Positions 1 to 6,619 of a stretch of DNA of 15,183 nt are shown one piece after another (positions within the stretch are counted from its first letter, which is position 1; each line of letters starts with the position of its first letter). Both the position numbers and the translations under genes were made by a program. Under the pieces are notes generated by a model. It made no database searches. It worked only from the letters and a program-made list of their open reading frames with translations, and was not told the DNA's origin. The DNA comes from Pseudomonadota bacterium (GTDB taxonomy: Bacteria > Pseudomonadota > Alphaproteobacteria > Rhizobiales > Beijerinckiaceae): contig JAFAEL010000176.1 in assembly GCA_023423995.1 (NCBI GenBank), positions 1 through 15,183 of the forward strand. The letters run 5' to 3'.

Positions 1-7
1 CATCCGT

Positions 8-48
8 CATCGCTTCGCGATGCCACCTTCTCCCGCAAGGGGAGAAGG
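8..48. repeat. Tandem hairpin pair (REP-like element)
   Basis: Two perfect inverted repeats lie side by side. The first is CATCGC-TTC-GCGATG at 8-22. The second is CCTTCTCCC (26-34) with GGGAGAAGG (40-48) around a 5-base loop. Both can fold on either strand. The pair lies about 10 bases past the stop of the minus-strand TRAP receptor gene, where it could stabilise the mRNA 3' end or weaken read-through into whatever follows beyond the left edge. No T-tract follows on the minus strand, so a classical intrinsic terminator is unlikely. The second hairpin resembles an intergenic repeat I associate with Methylobacterium/Bosea-type genomes. That recollection would need a genome-wide search to confirm. 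Confidence 0.6.
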
Positions 49-57
49 GAAGCGTGG

Positions 58-1050
58 CTACTGGACCGCCTGGATGCGCTTCACGAGGGCCGCGTGCTTG
101 GCGCCGTACTTGTCCCAGACCGGTTTCACGGCGTCCTGGAAGGGCTTCTTGTCCTGGAAGGTCACGACCTCGATGCCGGAATCCTTGATCTTCTTCATCG
201 ATTCCGCGACGCGCTCATCCCAGAGCTGGCGCTGCTCTTGCTGCGCCTCGATCGCGACCTTGCGGAGAAGCTCCTGGTCGCCCTTCGACAATCCGTCCCA
301 GGTCCGCTTCGAGAACACCAGGATCTCCGGGATGATCAGGTGCTCTGTCATCGAGTAATGCTTGGCGATCGTGTAGTGGCCGAAGCTGTCGTAGCTCGGC
401 GGATTGTTCTCCGCGCCGTCGACGACGCCGGTCTGCAGGGCGCTGTAGACCTGGTCCATGCCCATCGCGACGCCGTTGCCGCCGAGCGCATTCATGGTGT
501 CGACGAAGAGCGGGTTGCCCATCATCCGGATCTTGAGGCCCTTCAGGTCCTCGACCGTGCGGACGGGCCGCTTCGTATTGTAGACGTTGCGCGAGCCGCC
601 ATCCATCCAGCACAGGCCGATGAGACGCGCCTGCGGATTGCTGCTGATCTTGTCGAGCAGCTCCTTGCCGATCTCCCCGTCGATGACCTTGCGCATATGC
701 GCGACGTCGCGGAACACGAAGGGAAGGTTGAAGACGTTCACGTCGTCCACGATGGAGCCGACCACGCCGACGCTGACGCGTGCGAGGGCGAGCGCGCCGA
801 CCTGGGCCTGCTCCAGCGCCTCCTTCTCGCCGCCGAGCTGCATGGAGGGAAACATCTGGACGGTGAGCCGGCCATTGGTGGCCTGATCGAGCTTCTTGCC
901 CATCCGGACCACGGCCTCGACCGTCGGATACCCGAGCGGGTGCACGTCGCTCGCCTTGAGAACCAGCTTGCTCTGGGCCCTCGCATGACCGATCGAGGTT
1001 GCGCCGAGCGCCCCGGCGCCGAGCAAAGAGAGAACCGTCCTGCGCTTCAT
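58..1050 (-). CDS. dctP: TRAP transporter solute-binding protein, DctP family
   Basis: Periplasmic receptor of a tripartite ATP-independent (TRAP) transporter, which delivers an organic acid or similar solute to a DctQ/DctM membrane pair. The 330-residue product has the usual family length. Residues 1-25 form an exported leader with twin arginines (MKRRTVLSLL) and an ARA cleavage site before Gln26. The twin arginines make Tat export possible, but Sec is equally plausible. Family landmarks are LKASDVHPLGYPTVEA near the mature N-terminus, SRNVYN with Arg154, and GLKIRMMGNP with Arg175 (in this family the arginine that salt-bridges the solute carboxylate). ALQTGVVDGAENNP at about 204-217 is also typical. 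A strong Shine-Dalgarno sequence (GGGAGGAAA) precedes the ATG. No dctQ or dctM is in the window; they may lie past the left edge. The exact substrate cannot be read from the sequence. Divergence from a GntR/FCD gene fits sugar-acid or dicarboxylate use. Confidence 0.93.
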   Translation of the reverse strand: MKRRTVLSLLGAGALGATSIGHARAQSKLVLKASDVHPLGYPTVEAVVRMGKKLDQATNGRLTVQMFPSMQLGGEKEALEQAQVGALALARVSVGVVGSIVDDVNVFNLPFVFRDVAHMRKVIDGEIGKELLDKISSNPQARLIGLCWMDGGSRNVYNTKRPVRTVEDLKGLKIRMMGNPLFVDTMNALGGNGVAMGMDQVYSALQTGVVDGAENNPPSYDSFGHYTIAKHYSMTEHLIIPEILVFSKRTWDGLSKGDQELLRKVAIEAQQEQRQLWDERVAESMKKIKDSGIEVVTFQDKKPFQDAVKPVWDKYGAKHAALVKRIQAVQ

Positions 1051-1121
1051 CTCGCGTTTCCTCCCTGGCCACTCGGGCCCGTCCTGCCTTGGTCTCTCCG
1101 GCTGGGCCGGGACCGGCTGGC

Positions 1122-1155
1122 ATTATCGCCGCGGACTTGTATGGTAGTGTCGACA
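1122..1155. promoter_or_regulatory. Candidate divergent promoter/operator between dctP and gntR
   Basis: The space between the two divergent genes holds an 8-base palindrome TGTCGACA at 1148-1155, directly before the first ATG of the GntR gene. ATTATC at 1122-1127 reads GATAAT on the minus strand and could serve as a -10 for the TRAP receptor gene; I found no convincing -35 for it. GntR/FCD regulators commonly bind short palindromes in the promoter they share with a divergent target. The operator assignment is inference. Confidence 0.3.
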
Positions 1156-1156
1156 G

Positions 1157-1870
1157 ATGCCGAGAACTGTCAAGGAGAGTTTGTTGGCCGGTAGCGGCTC
1201 CAACGGATCGGCTGCCTCAGCCGCCCAGCGTCTCGAGGCCGAGCTCAAGCGGGCAATCGTCGGGCTCGAGCTGCGTCCCGGCGCGCGCTTGTCGGAGGCG
1301 GAGATCGCGGAGCGCCACGGCGTCTCGCGGCAGCCGGCGCGCGAGGCCCTGATCGGGCTGGCGCGCATGCGCCTCGTCGAGGTGCTGCCGCAGCGCGGGA
1401 CGGTGGTGACCAAGATCTCCGTCGGCCGGCTCATGCAGGCGCGCTTCGTGCGCGAGGCCGTGGAGACCGCGGTGGTGCGGCGGGCCTGCGAGGGTTTCGA
1501 CCGGCATGCGCGCGAGCGCATCGACGGCTTGATCGAAGTGCAGGAGCGCTTTGCGGCGGCCGGCGACCACGACACGTTCCAGCGTTACGACGAGCACTTC
1601 CATGTGGCGCTTGCCGAGGGTGCCGGCTGCTCGCTCGCCTGGGATGTCGTGCGGGACATCAAGAGCCACATGGACCGCCTCTGCCAGCTCACCCTGTTCG
1701 ATGCACCGACCATGCTCGGGCTGGTGGCGCAGCATCGGGCGATCATCGCGGCGATCGATGCCGGCGATCCGGATGCAGCGGCGGAGGCCATGCGGGATCA
1801 TCTGACGGAGATTCTCCGGGCCATGCCGCGCGTCGAGGCGGAACATCCGGATCTGTTCGAGGCGCCCTGA
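1157..1870 (+). CDS. GntR family transcriptional regulator, FCD (FadR) subfamily
   Basis: DNA-binding regulator, probably a repressor of the divergent TRAP receptor gene and responsive to its substrate or a catabolite. The GntR winged helix covers about residues 22-88, with the recognition region LSEAEIAERHGVSRQPAREAL and the wing PQRGTVVT. The C-terminal FCD all-helical ligand domain covers about 93-225. It carries the metal/ligand residues expected of this family: Asp145 and His149 (DEHFH), His193 (QHR) and His215 (DHL). The length of 237 residues is normal. The start is uncertain. ATG 1157 has no Shine-Dalgarno sequence. AAGGAGAG at 1172-1179 is well spaced for the in-frame TTG at 1184, which would give 228 residues and leave the whole DNA-binding domain intact. 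The ligand is not predictable. Confidence 0.92.
   Translation: MPRTVKESLLAGSGSNGSAASAAQRLEAELKRAIVGLELRPGARLSEAEIAERHGVSRQPAREALIGLARMRLVEVLPQRGTVVTKISVGRLMQARFVREAVETAVVRRACEGFDRHARERIDGLIEVQERFAAAGDHDTFQRYDEHFHVALAEGAGCSLAWDVVRDIKSHMDRLCQLTLFDAPTMLGLVAQHRAIIAAIDAGDPDAAAEAMRDHLTEILRAMPRVEAEHPDLFEAP
1172..1186 (+). promoter_or_regulatory. Ribosome binding site suggesting a TTG start for the GntR gene
   Basis: AAGGAGAG at 1172-1179 is the only good Shine-Dalgarno match near the start of the GntR gene. Its GGAG core lies six bases before TTG 1184, which is in frame with the downstream protein. The upstream ATG at 1157 has no such site and lies directly after the TGTCGACA palindrome, which fits promoter sequence better than a leader. 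Confidence 0.5.
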
Positions 1871-1982
1871 CGGGCTTCTTCACGCCGGCGCCCCGGGCCG
1901 CTAAGGGCGGGACATGGCCGCCGCCAGACGATCTAAGCCGAAAATCCGATGCCGCATTGCGGCCGGCAGCGAGTTCGGCCCG

Positions 1983-2011
1983 TTGCACGACGCGACACCC
2001 GCATCGACAAT
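1983..2011 (+). promoter_or_regulatory. Weak candidate promoter for the solute-binding protein gene
   Basis: TTGCAC at 1983-1988 and GACAAT at 2006-2011 are separated by 17 bases and sit about 30 bases before the preferred ATG at 2040. The match to the sigma-70 consensus is poor, especially at -35. The remainder of the 1871-2039 gap holds only a small 5-bp hairpin (1951-1963) and no recognisable operator. Confidence 0.2.
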
Positions 2012-2039
2012 GATGCGCATAAGGACAGAGGGGAAACGG

Positions 2040-3254
2040 ATGGGCTCGAAGCTTCGATCGATGGTCCTGGGTGCGACCATGCTCGCGCTCGGCAGCGGGG
2101 GCGCCCTGGCAGAGATCCCCAACAAGCTCCTCAAGGTCGGCGTCCTCACCGACATGTCCGGCCCCTTCGCCAGCCAGGCCGGGGAGGGCTCGCTCACGGC
2201 CGCCAAGATGGCGGCGGAGGATTTCCAGAAGGAGGCCGGGGACCTCAAGGTCGAGATCGTCGGGGCCGATCACCAGAACAAGCCGGATATCGGCTCCGGC
2301 ATCGCTCGCAAATGGATCGACCAGGAGGGCGTGACCGCGGTGGTCGACCTGCCGAACTCGGCCGTCGGCCTCGCGATCTCGACGCTGCTGAACGAGAAGA
2401 ACCGCACCACGATGGCGTCCGCGACCGCGACGTCCGACATGACCGGCAAGTTCTGCAAGAACACCACCGTGCAATGGGCGCACGACACCTGGGCGCTCGG
2501 GAATGCGAGCGGCCGCGCCGTCACCAAGGCGGGTGGCAAGAAATGGTTCTTCATCGCCTTCGACTATGCGCTCGGCCAGGCGCTCGAGCGCGACACGTCG
2601 GAAGCCGTGAAGAAGGCCGGCGGGACGATCGTCGGAAGCGTCAAGCACCCGCTCGGCACGACCGACTTCTCGTCCTACATCCTGCAGGCGCAGGCCTCGG
2701 GCGCGGACGTGATCGCGCTCGGCGATACGGGCGTCGATGCCATCAACGCCATCAAGCAGATGAACGAGTTCGGCGTCATCCAGAAGGGGATGCAACTCGC
2801 CGCCCTCTTCCTGCAGATCATCGACGTGCAGTCGATCGGCCTCGATCAGGCCAAGGGCATGATCGTGACCGAAGCCTTCTACTGGGACCTGAACGACAAG
2901 ACGCGCGCCTGGTCGAAGCGGTTCGCGGAGCGGATGGGCGGCCGCATGCCGACCGTGAACCATGCCGCCGCCTATTCGGCGACCCTGGCCTATCTCCGCG
3001 CCGCCAAGGCCGCGAACGCGATCGAGGGCGACAAGGTCGTGGAAGCCATGCGCAAGATGGACATTAACGACGATCTCTGGGGCAAGGTGGTCGTCCGTCC
3101 TGACGGCCGCGCGACCCACGACATGTACGTCTTCAAGGTAAAGAGCCCGGACCAGTCCAAGAGCAAGGACGACATCTACGAACTGATGGAGACGATCCCG
3201 GTCGAGCAGGCGTTCCGGCCTCTCGGCGAGGGCGGCTGCCCGCTGGTGAAGTAG
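2040..3254 (+). CDS. ABC transporter substrate-binding protein, branched-chain amino acid type (Peripla_BP_6)
   Basis: Periplasmic type I solute-binding protein of the LivJ/UrtA-like superfamily, 404 residues from ATG 2040. That start has a good Shine-Dalgarno sequence (AGAGGGGAAA, 2027-2036) and begins a normal signal peptide, with likely cleavage after ALA at residue 24. The frame is open further upstream to an ATG at 1914, but that extension would bury the signal peptide and is rejected. Family features are KVGVLTDMSGPFA at the start of lobe 1, the GADHQNKPDIGS segment, HDTWALG, and the DYALGQALERD and LGTTDFSSYILQAQASGAD segments, where related proteins turn into the C-terminal lobe. The ligand may be an amino acid, urea, amide or aromatic compound; I cannot tell which. 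No livHMGF-type permease or ATPase genes adjoin, so it is an orphan receptor here. It converges with the regulator at 3258 with only three bases between the stop codons. Confidence 0.92.
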   Translation: MGSKLRSMVLGATMLALGSGGALAEIPNKLLKVGVLTDMSGPFASQAGEGSLTAAKMAAEDFQKEAGDLKVEIVGADHQNKPDIGSGIARKWIDQEGVTAVVDLPNSAVGLAISTLLNEKNRTTMASATATSDMTGKFCKNTTVQWAHDTWALGNASGRAVTKAGGKKWFFIAFDYALGQALERDTSEAVKKAGGTIVGSVKHPLGTTDFSSYILQAQASGADVIALGDTGVDAINAIKQMNEFGVIQKGMQLAALFLQIIDVQSIGLDQAKGMIVTEAFYWDLNDKTRAWSKRFAERMGGRMPTVNHAAAYSATLAYLRAAKAANAIEGDKVVEAMRKMDINDDLWGKVVVRPDGRATHDMYVFKVKSPDQSKSKDDIYELMETIPVEQAFRPLGEGGCPLVK

Positions 3255-3257
3255 AGC

Positions 3258-4334
3258 TCACTCGCCGCCGGCATCGAGCCGGCGGCTCTCGTCCCGGCCG
3301 GATGGAACGGCGGCAGTCTTCCCTCTGGATGTTCGCCCGGCACGGGCCGGGCCCGGCAGGCGATAGCCGGGATACGAGCCGATCAGGGCCGCAATCTGTG
3401 CCGCGATCGCCTCCGCGCCATCGGCGACGCGGTCGTCCCTGGCGGCGAGATAGTAGGTCTCCTCGCCGACCGGCACGAAGGTGAGGCCGAGCACGTCGGC
3501 GACGACCCTGACGCCCAAGCCGACATCCGCGCCGCCCGCCGCGACCGTCGCGGCCACGGCCTGATGCGTGAACTCCTCGAGCGAGTAGCCGGCGATCTCC
3601 TTCGGCTCGATCCCGGCCCGTCCCAGCAGGCGATCGAACCAGGCGCGCGTCCCCGAGCCCTTCTGGCGGTTCACGAAGCGCGCCTTCAGCCGGGCGATGT
3701 CCTGCACCGACCGGATGCCGAGCGGGTTCCCGCGCGGGAGGATGAATCCCTGGTCCCGGTTGAAGACCGGATAGCTGACGAGCCCCGCCATCGCCGATGC
3801 TGCCAGGGATGATCCGGGCCGGCCTTGCGCGGTGCCGAAATGGCAGCCCGCGATCTCCGCCTCGCCCGCCCGGAGAAGCCGCAGCGCCTCGCTGCTCCCC
3901 GTCACCCTGAGCTCGACTCCCGGGACGGCCGCGAGGGCCTGGACGAGCAGCGGATCGTGGCTCGCCGCGACCTGGAGGCGGGGGGCGATCTGCCGGTCGA
4001 GGCGCTCGAGCCTCGCCGCGAGGTCCCGCTGCTCCCGCGCAAGCGCCGCCTCCAGGCGCTCGAACGTGGAGCGCAGTTCCTGGCGAAGGCCCTCGCCGAA
4101 CGGCGTGAGCACCGTGCCGTGACCTTTGGTCTTCACGACCACGGCTTTGCCGGTGGCGCGCTCCAGTTCGCTGACCTTGCCCCAGGTCGAGCGGTAGGAG
4201 AGCGCAAGCCGGATGGCGGCACCCCGCACGGTCCGCTCCTGGGCGATGCCGTCGAGGAGGTCGAGGGTCGGTCCGACTTCGAGCCGCCCTCGCTCGGCCA
4301 TGATGCTTCCGCCGATTTCGAGCCGTACCTTCAT
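3258..4334 (-). CDS. ModE/LysR-like winged-helix regulator with a periplasmic-binding-like sensor domain (Mo/W responsive)
   Basis: Probable molybdate/tungstate-responsive regulator of the divergent tup operon. Residues 1-82 form a LysR/ModE-type winged helix (LDLLDGIAQERTVRGAAIRLALSYRSTWGKV, then LTPFGEGL). Residues 84-118 are a charged, probably helical linker. Residues 120-320 are a periplasmic-binding-like domain of the PBP_like kind also found fused to molybdenum cofactor proteins, with hallmarks FVNRQKGSGTRAWFD (221-233), EEFTHQAVAATVAAGGADVGLGV (253-275) and GEETYYLA. There is no signal peptide, so this domain senses its ligand in the cytoplasm in place of the TOBE domain of classical ModE. 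The N-terminus MKVRLEIGG matches my recollection of the family. An internal ATG at 4301 with a weak Shine-Dalgarno sequence is the alternative. Neither a T/A-rich leader nor a Shine-Dalgarno sequence precedes ATG 4334, whose codon overlaps the candidate operator. Confidence 0.85.
   Translation of the reverse strand: MKVRLEIGGSIMAERGRLEVGPTLDLLDGIAQERTVRGAAIRLALSYRSTWGKVSELERATGKAVVVKTKGHGTVLTPFGEGLRQELRSTFERLEAALAREQRDLAARLERLDRQIAPRLQVAASHDPLLVQALAAVPGVELRVTGSSEALRLLRAGEAEIAGCHFGTAQGRPGSSLAASAMAGLVSYPVFNRDQGFILPRGNPLGIRSVQDIARLKARFVNRQKGSGTRAWFDRLLGRAGIEPKEIAGYSLEEFTHQAVAATVAAGGADVGLGVRVVADVLGLTFVPVGEETYYLAARDDRVADGAEAIAAQIAALIGSYPGYRLPGPARAGRTSRGKTAAVPSGRDESRRLDAGGE
3264..3286. terminator. 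Strong GC hairpin at the convergent gene ends
   Basis: GCCGCCGGC (3264-3272) and GCCGGCGGC (3278-3286) form a perfect 9-bp stem around an ATCGA loop. The hairpin begins nine bases after the stop of the solute-binding protein gene and lies inside the last codons of the opposing regulator gene. It could end transcription in the plus direction. There is no T-tract, so its strength as an intrinsic terminator is uncertain. Confidence 0.45.
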
Positions 4335-4356
4335 ATGAACAATGTTTCATATTGAA
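4330..4356. promoter_or_regulatory. Candidate ModE-like operator between the regulator and tup operon
   Basis: ATATGAA (4333-4339) and TTCATAT (4346-4352) form a perfect 7-bp inverted repeat with the 6-bp spacer CAATGT. Each arm is itself the core of a palindromic or near-palindromic unit: TTCATATGAA at 4330-4339 and TTCATATTGAA at 4346-4356. The E. coli ModE box has the same layout, AT-rich arms with a 6-bp spacer. The site is an AT-rich island in GC-rich DNA and is centred between the divergent genes, so one dimer could control both. The ligand and sign of control are inferred. Confidence 0.6.
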
Positions 4357-4386
4357 GTTGAAAGGGCCACCTCATCATATCGCGCC

Positions 4387-5082
4387 ATGCTGGCAACGCT
4401 CGGAGAGGCGGTCGCACTGATCGGCTCGCTCGACCGGGAGGTCGGAGCGATCGCGCTGCTGTCGCTGCGGGTCAGTCTCTCGGCCGTGGCGCTCGGATGC
4501 ATCATCGGCCTGCCTGCAGGTGCGCTGGTGGCGCTCGCCCGCTTCCCGGGCCGCGGCGCCGTCGTCGCCTTCCTCAATGCCATGATGGGCCTGCCGGCGG
4601 TGGTCGTCGGCCTGCTCGTCTACCTGCTGCTGTCCCGGTCCGGTCCGTTCGGGCCCATGGGGCTGCTCTTCACCCCGGGTGCCATGATCGTGGCCCAGAC
4701 CGTCCTCGTGACACCCCTGATCGCCGCGCTGACGCGCCAGCTTGTCGAGGATGCCGACCGGGATCTCGGGGAGCAGCTGCGTTCCATGCGCCTGAACCTG
4801 TGGCAGCGCGCCAGGACGCTGCTGCTCGACGTCCGCTTCTCCCTCGTCGTCGCCGTGCTGGCGGCCTTCGGGCGAGCGATCTCGGAGGTCGGTGCCGTGC
4901 TGGTCGTCGGCGGCAACATCGCGGGCTCCACCCGGACCATGACGACCGCGATCTCGCTCGAGACCCAGAAGGGGGATCTTCCGCTCGCGCTCGCGCTGGG
5001 CATCGTCCTGATCGGGATCGTGCTCGCCGTGAACGCGCTCGCCTCGGCCGTGCGGGGCTTTGCCATGCGGGCCTACGGATGA
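4387..5082 (+). CDS. tupB: Tungstate/molybdate ABC transporter permease TupB
   Basis: Inner-membrane permease of a TupABC-type oxyanion importer, 231 residues from ATG 4387. Four to six hydrophobic segments are visible, for example around residues 21-47, 57-80, 88-112, 150-175 and 200-225. The cytoplasmic EAA-type loop that contacts the ATPase runs through EQLRSMRLNLWQRARTLLL and ends in the family motif FGRAISEVGAVLVVGGN. MMGLPAVVVGLLVYLLLSRSGP is typical of TupB. The frame is open back to ATG 4342, giving 246 residues. I prefer 4387 because MLATLGEAVALIGSLDREV matches my recollection of TupB N-termini and because 4342 falls inside the candidate operator. Neither ATG has a good Shine-Dalgarno sequence. 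The stop overlaps the tupC start in ATGA. The gene order B-C-A differs from the A-B-C order usual for tup. Confidence 0.9.
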   Translation: MLATLGEAVALIGSLDREVGAIALLSLRVSLSAVALGCIIGLPAGALVALARFPGRGAVVAFLNAMMGLPAVVVGLLVYLLLSRSGPFGPMGLLFTPGAMIVAQTVLVTPLIAALTRQLVEDADRDLGEQLRSMRLNLWQRARTLLLDVRFSLVVAVLAAFGRAISEVGAVLVVGGNIAGSTRTMTTAISLETQKGDLPLALALGIVLIGIVLAVNALASAVRGFAMRAYG

Positions 5083-5807
5083 GCGCGGTGTTGCCCATCG
5101 AACTGCGCCGCCTCGTGTTCCGGGCGTCCGGTCGCAACGTCGTGGACGGACTGACGGCGACCATCACCTCTCGGGGCGTGACGGCCATCATGGGGCCGAA
5201 CGGCGCCGGCAAGAGCGTCACGCTGCGCCTCATCGACGGCCTGCTGGAGCCCAGCGCAGGCACGATCAGCTTCGGCGGGCGGGATGCGGAACGCGTGCGG
5301 CGCGGCTTCGTGTTCCAGCGACCGGCCCTCGTACGGGACAGCGTCGAGGCCAATGTCGCTCTCGCCCTGCAGCCGCTGGGGTTGGGGCGGAGCGTCGTGC
5401 GCGAGCGTGTCGCGGCCGTGCTGGCGCGCGTCGGCCTCGAGGGCAGGGCGCGCGATCCGGCCCGCAAGCTCTCGGGCGGAGAGCAGCAGCGCCTCGCCTT
5501 CGCCCGCGCGCTCGTCGGCGATCCGGAACTGCTGCTGCTGGACGAACCGACCGCGAATCTCGATCCCGGCGCCACGGAGGCGATCGAAGGCCTCGTCCAT
5601 GAGGCTGCGCGGGCGGGCACGAAGGCGATCCTCGTCTCGCACAACCTGGGTCAGGTCGCGCGGCTCGCAGACGACATCCTGGTCCTGGATGCCGGCCGCG
5701 CGGTTGAGCACGGGCCCGCCCAGGCCGTCCTTCAAGCGCCGAGAACGCCCGAGGCTCGGGCCTACATCAAGGGAGAATTGCCATGGATCGCCTTCGCCGC
5801 AGCCTGA
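5079..5807 (+). CDS. tupC: Tungstate/molybdate ABC transporter ATP-binding protein TupC
   Basis: Cytoplasmic ATPase that powers import through TupB, 242 residues. All motifs of an active ABC subunit are present in order: Walker A GPNGAGKS (39-46), Q-loop FQRPALV with Gln80, signature LSGGEQQR (131-138), Walker B LLLLDEP (151-157) and switch His188 in LVSHN. No C-terminal TOBE domain is present, unlike ModC, which fits the shorter TupC. The start is fixed by the ATGA overlap with tupB; the longer open frame upstream is an out-of-register shadow of tupB. The last 25 bases overlap the start of tupA, pointing to translational coupling. Confidence 0.92.
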   Translation: MSAVLPIELRRLVFRASGRNVVDGLTATITSRGVTAIMGPNGAGKSVTLRLIDGLLEPSAGTISFGGRDAERVRRGFVFQRPALVRDSVEANVALALQPLGLGRSVVRERVAAVLARVGLEGRARDPARKLSGGEQQRLAFARALVGDPELLLLDEPTANLDPGATEAIEGLVHEAARAGTKAILVSHNLGQVARLADDILVLDAGRAVEHGPAQAVLQAPRTPEARAYIKGELPWIAFAAA

Positions 5808-6619
5808 TCGGGCTCGCGCTTCTCGCCGCTGCGGCGACGCCGGCTCTCGCCCAGGCGCCGCAGCGCTCGATAACGGTCGCCTCGACCACCTCGACGGAGC
5901 AGTCCGGACTCTTCAAGCACCTCCTGCCGCGCTTCACGCAGAAGACGGGAATCGACGTGAAGGTCGTGGCGCTCGGGACCGGTCAGGCGCTCGATGTCGG
6001 CCGCCGCGGGGACGCCGACGTCGTCTTCGTCCACGACAAGGCCGCCGAAGAGAAGTTCGTCGCCGAGGGCTTCGGCGTGAAGCGCCAGGAGGTGATGTAC
6101 AACGACTTCATCATCGTCGGTCCGAAATCGGATCCCGCGAAGGCGGCCGGAAAGGACGTGCTGGAGGGCCTGCGCAAGATCGCGGCCGCCAAGGCGCCCT
6201 TCATCTCGCGGGGCGACCGCTCCGGCACCCATGCGGCCGAGCTCCGCTACTGGAAGGATGCCGGCGTCGATCTCGCGGCCACGAAGGGTGATTGGTACAA
6301 GGAGATCGGCCAAGGCATGGGCCCGGCCCTGAACGCGGGATCGGCCCAGAACGCCTATGTCCTGGCGGATCGCGGGACCTGGCTGTCCTTCAAGAACAGG
6401 GGCGATCTCGCCGTTCTGGTGGAGGGCGACCAGCGGCTCTTCAACCAATACGGCGTGATGCTGGTCAATCCGGCGAAGCACCCGCATGTGAAGACGGCCG
6501 AAGGCCAGGCCTTCATCGACTGGCTCGTCTCGCCCGAGGGGCAGCGCGCGATCGGCGACTACAAGATCGAGGGCGAGCAGCTCTTCTTCCCGAACGCGAC
6601 CGGCTCGGCCCGGTCGTGA
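5783..6619 (+). CDS. tupA: Tungstate ABC transporter substrate-binding protein TupA
   Basis: Periplasmic oxyanion receptor of 278 residues. Residues 1-24 are a signal peptide (MDRLRRSLIGLALLAAAATPALA|Q). TupA family marks are clear: VASTTSTEQSGLFKHLLPRF (about 32-51), GTGQALDVGRRGDADVV, SRGDRSGTHAAEL and LADRGTWLSF, then YGVMLVNP. In characterised TupA proteins the TTSTxxSG and RGDxSGTH segments hold the oxyanion, with strong preference for tungstate over molybdate. A Shine-Dalgarno sequence GGGAGAA (5770-5776) lies inside the end of tupC. The TGA stop overlaps the GTG start of the following ModA-like gene. Metal preference here is inferred from the family. Confidence 0.95.
   Translation: MDRLRRSLIGLALLAAAATPALAQAPQRSITVASTTSTEQSGLFKHLLPRFTQKTGIDVKVVALGTGQALDVGRRGDADVVFVHDKAAEEKFVAEGFGVKRQEVMYNDFIIVGPKSDPAKAAGKDVLEGLRKIAAAKAPFISRGDRSGTHAAELRYWKDAGVDLAATKGDWYKEIGQGMGPALNAGSAQNAYVLADRGTWLSFKNRGDLAVLVEGDQRLFNQYGVMLVNPAKHPHVKTAEGQAFIDWLVSPEGQRAIGDYKIEGEQLFFPNATGSARS

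Noticed and set aside
94..1194. Long plus-strand frame of 366 codons opposite the TRAP receptor gene
   Set aside because: It is antisense to a clear DctP gene, has low-complexity R/L/D-rich composition and no recognisable domain; it is a high-GC shadow.
1914..2039. Upstream extension of the orphan binding protein from ATG 1914
   Set aside because: It would hide the signal peptide, and a strong ribosome site precedes ATG 2040.
1743..3119. 458-codon minus-strand frame opposite the ABC solute-binding protein
   Set aside because: Shadow of the binding protein gene; composition is rich in R, G, H and A with no domain or ribosome site.
3133..4350. 405-codon minus-strand frame over the PBP-type regulator
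   Set aside because: Same strand but wrong frame; the regulator frame has two recognisable domains and this one is Arg/Gly/Pro-rich.
4497..5078. N-terminal extension of the TupC frame
   Set aside because: It overlaps tupB in another frame and is Arg/Pro/Gly-rich; the ATPase fold begins just after ATG 5079.
6292..6615. N-terminal extension of the ModA-like frame
   Set aside because: Overlaps tupA out of frame; the signal peptide begins at GTG 6616.
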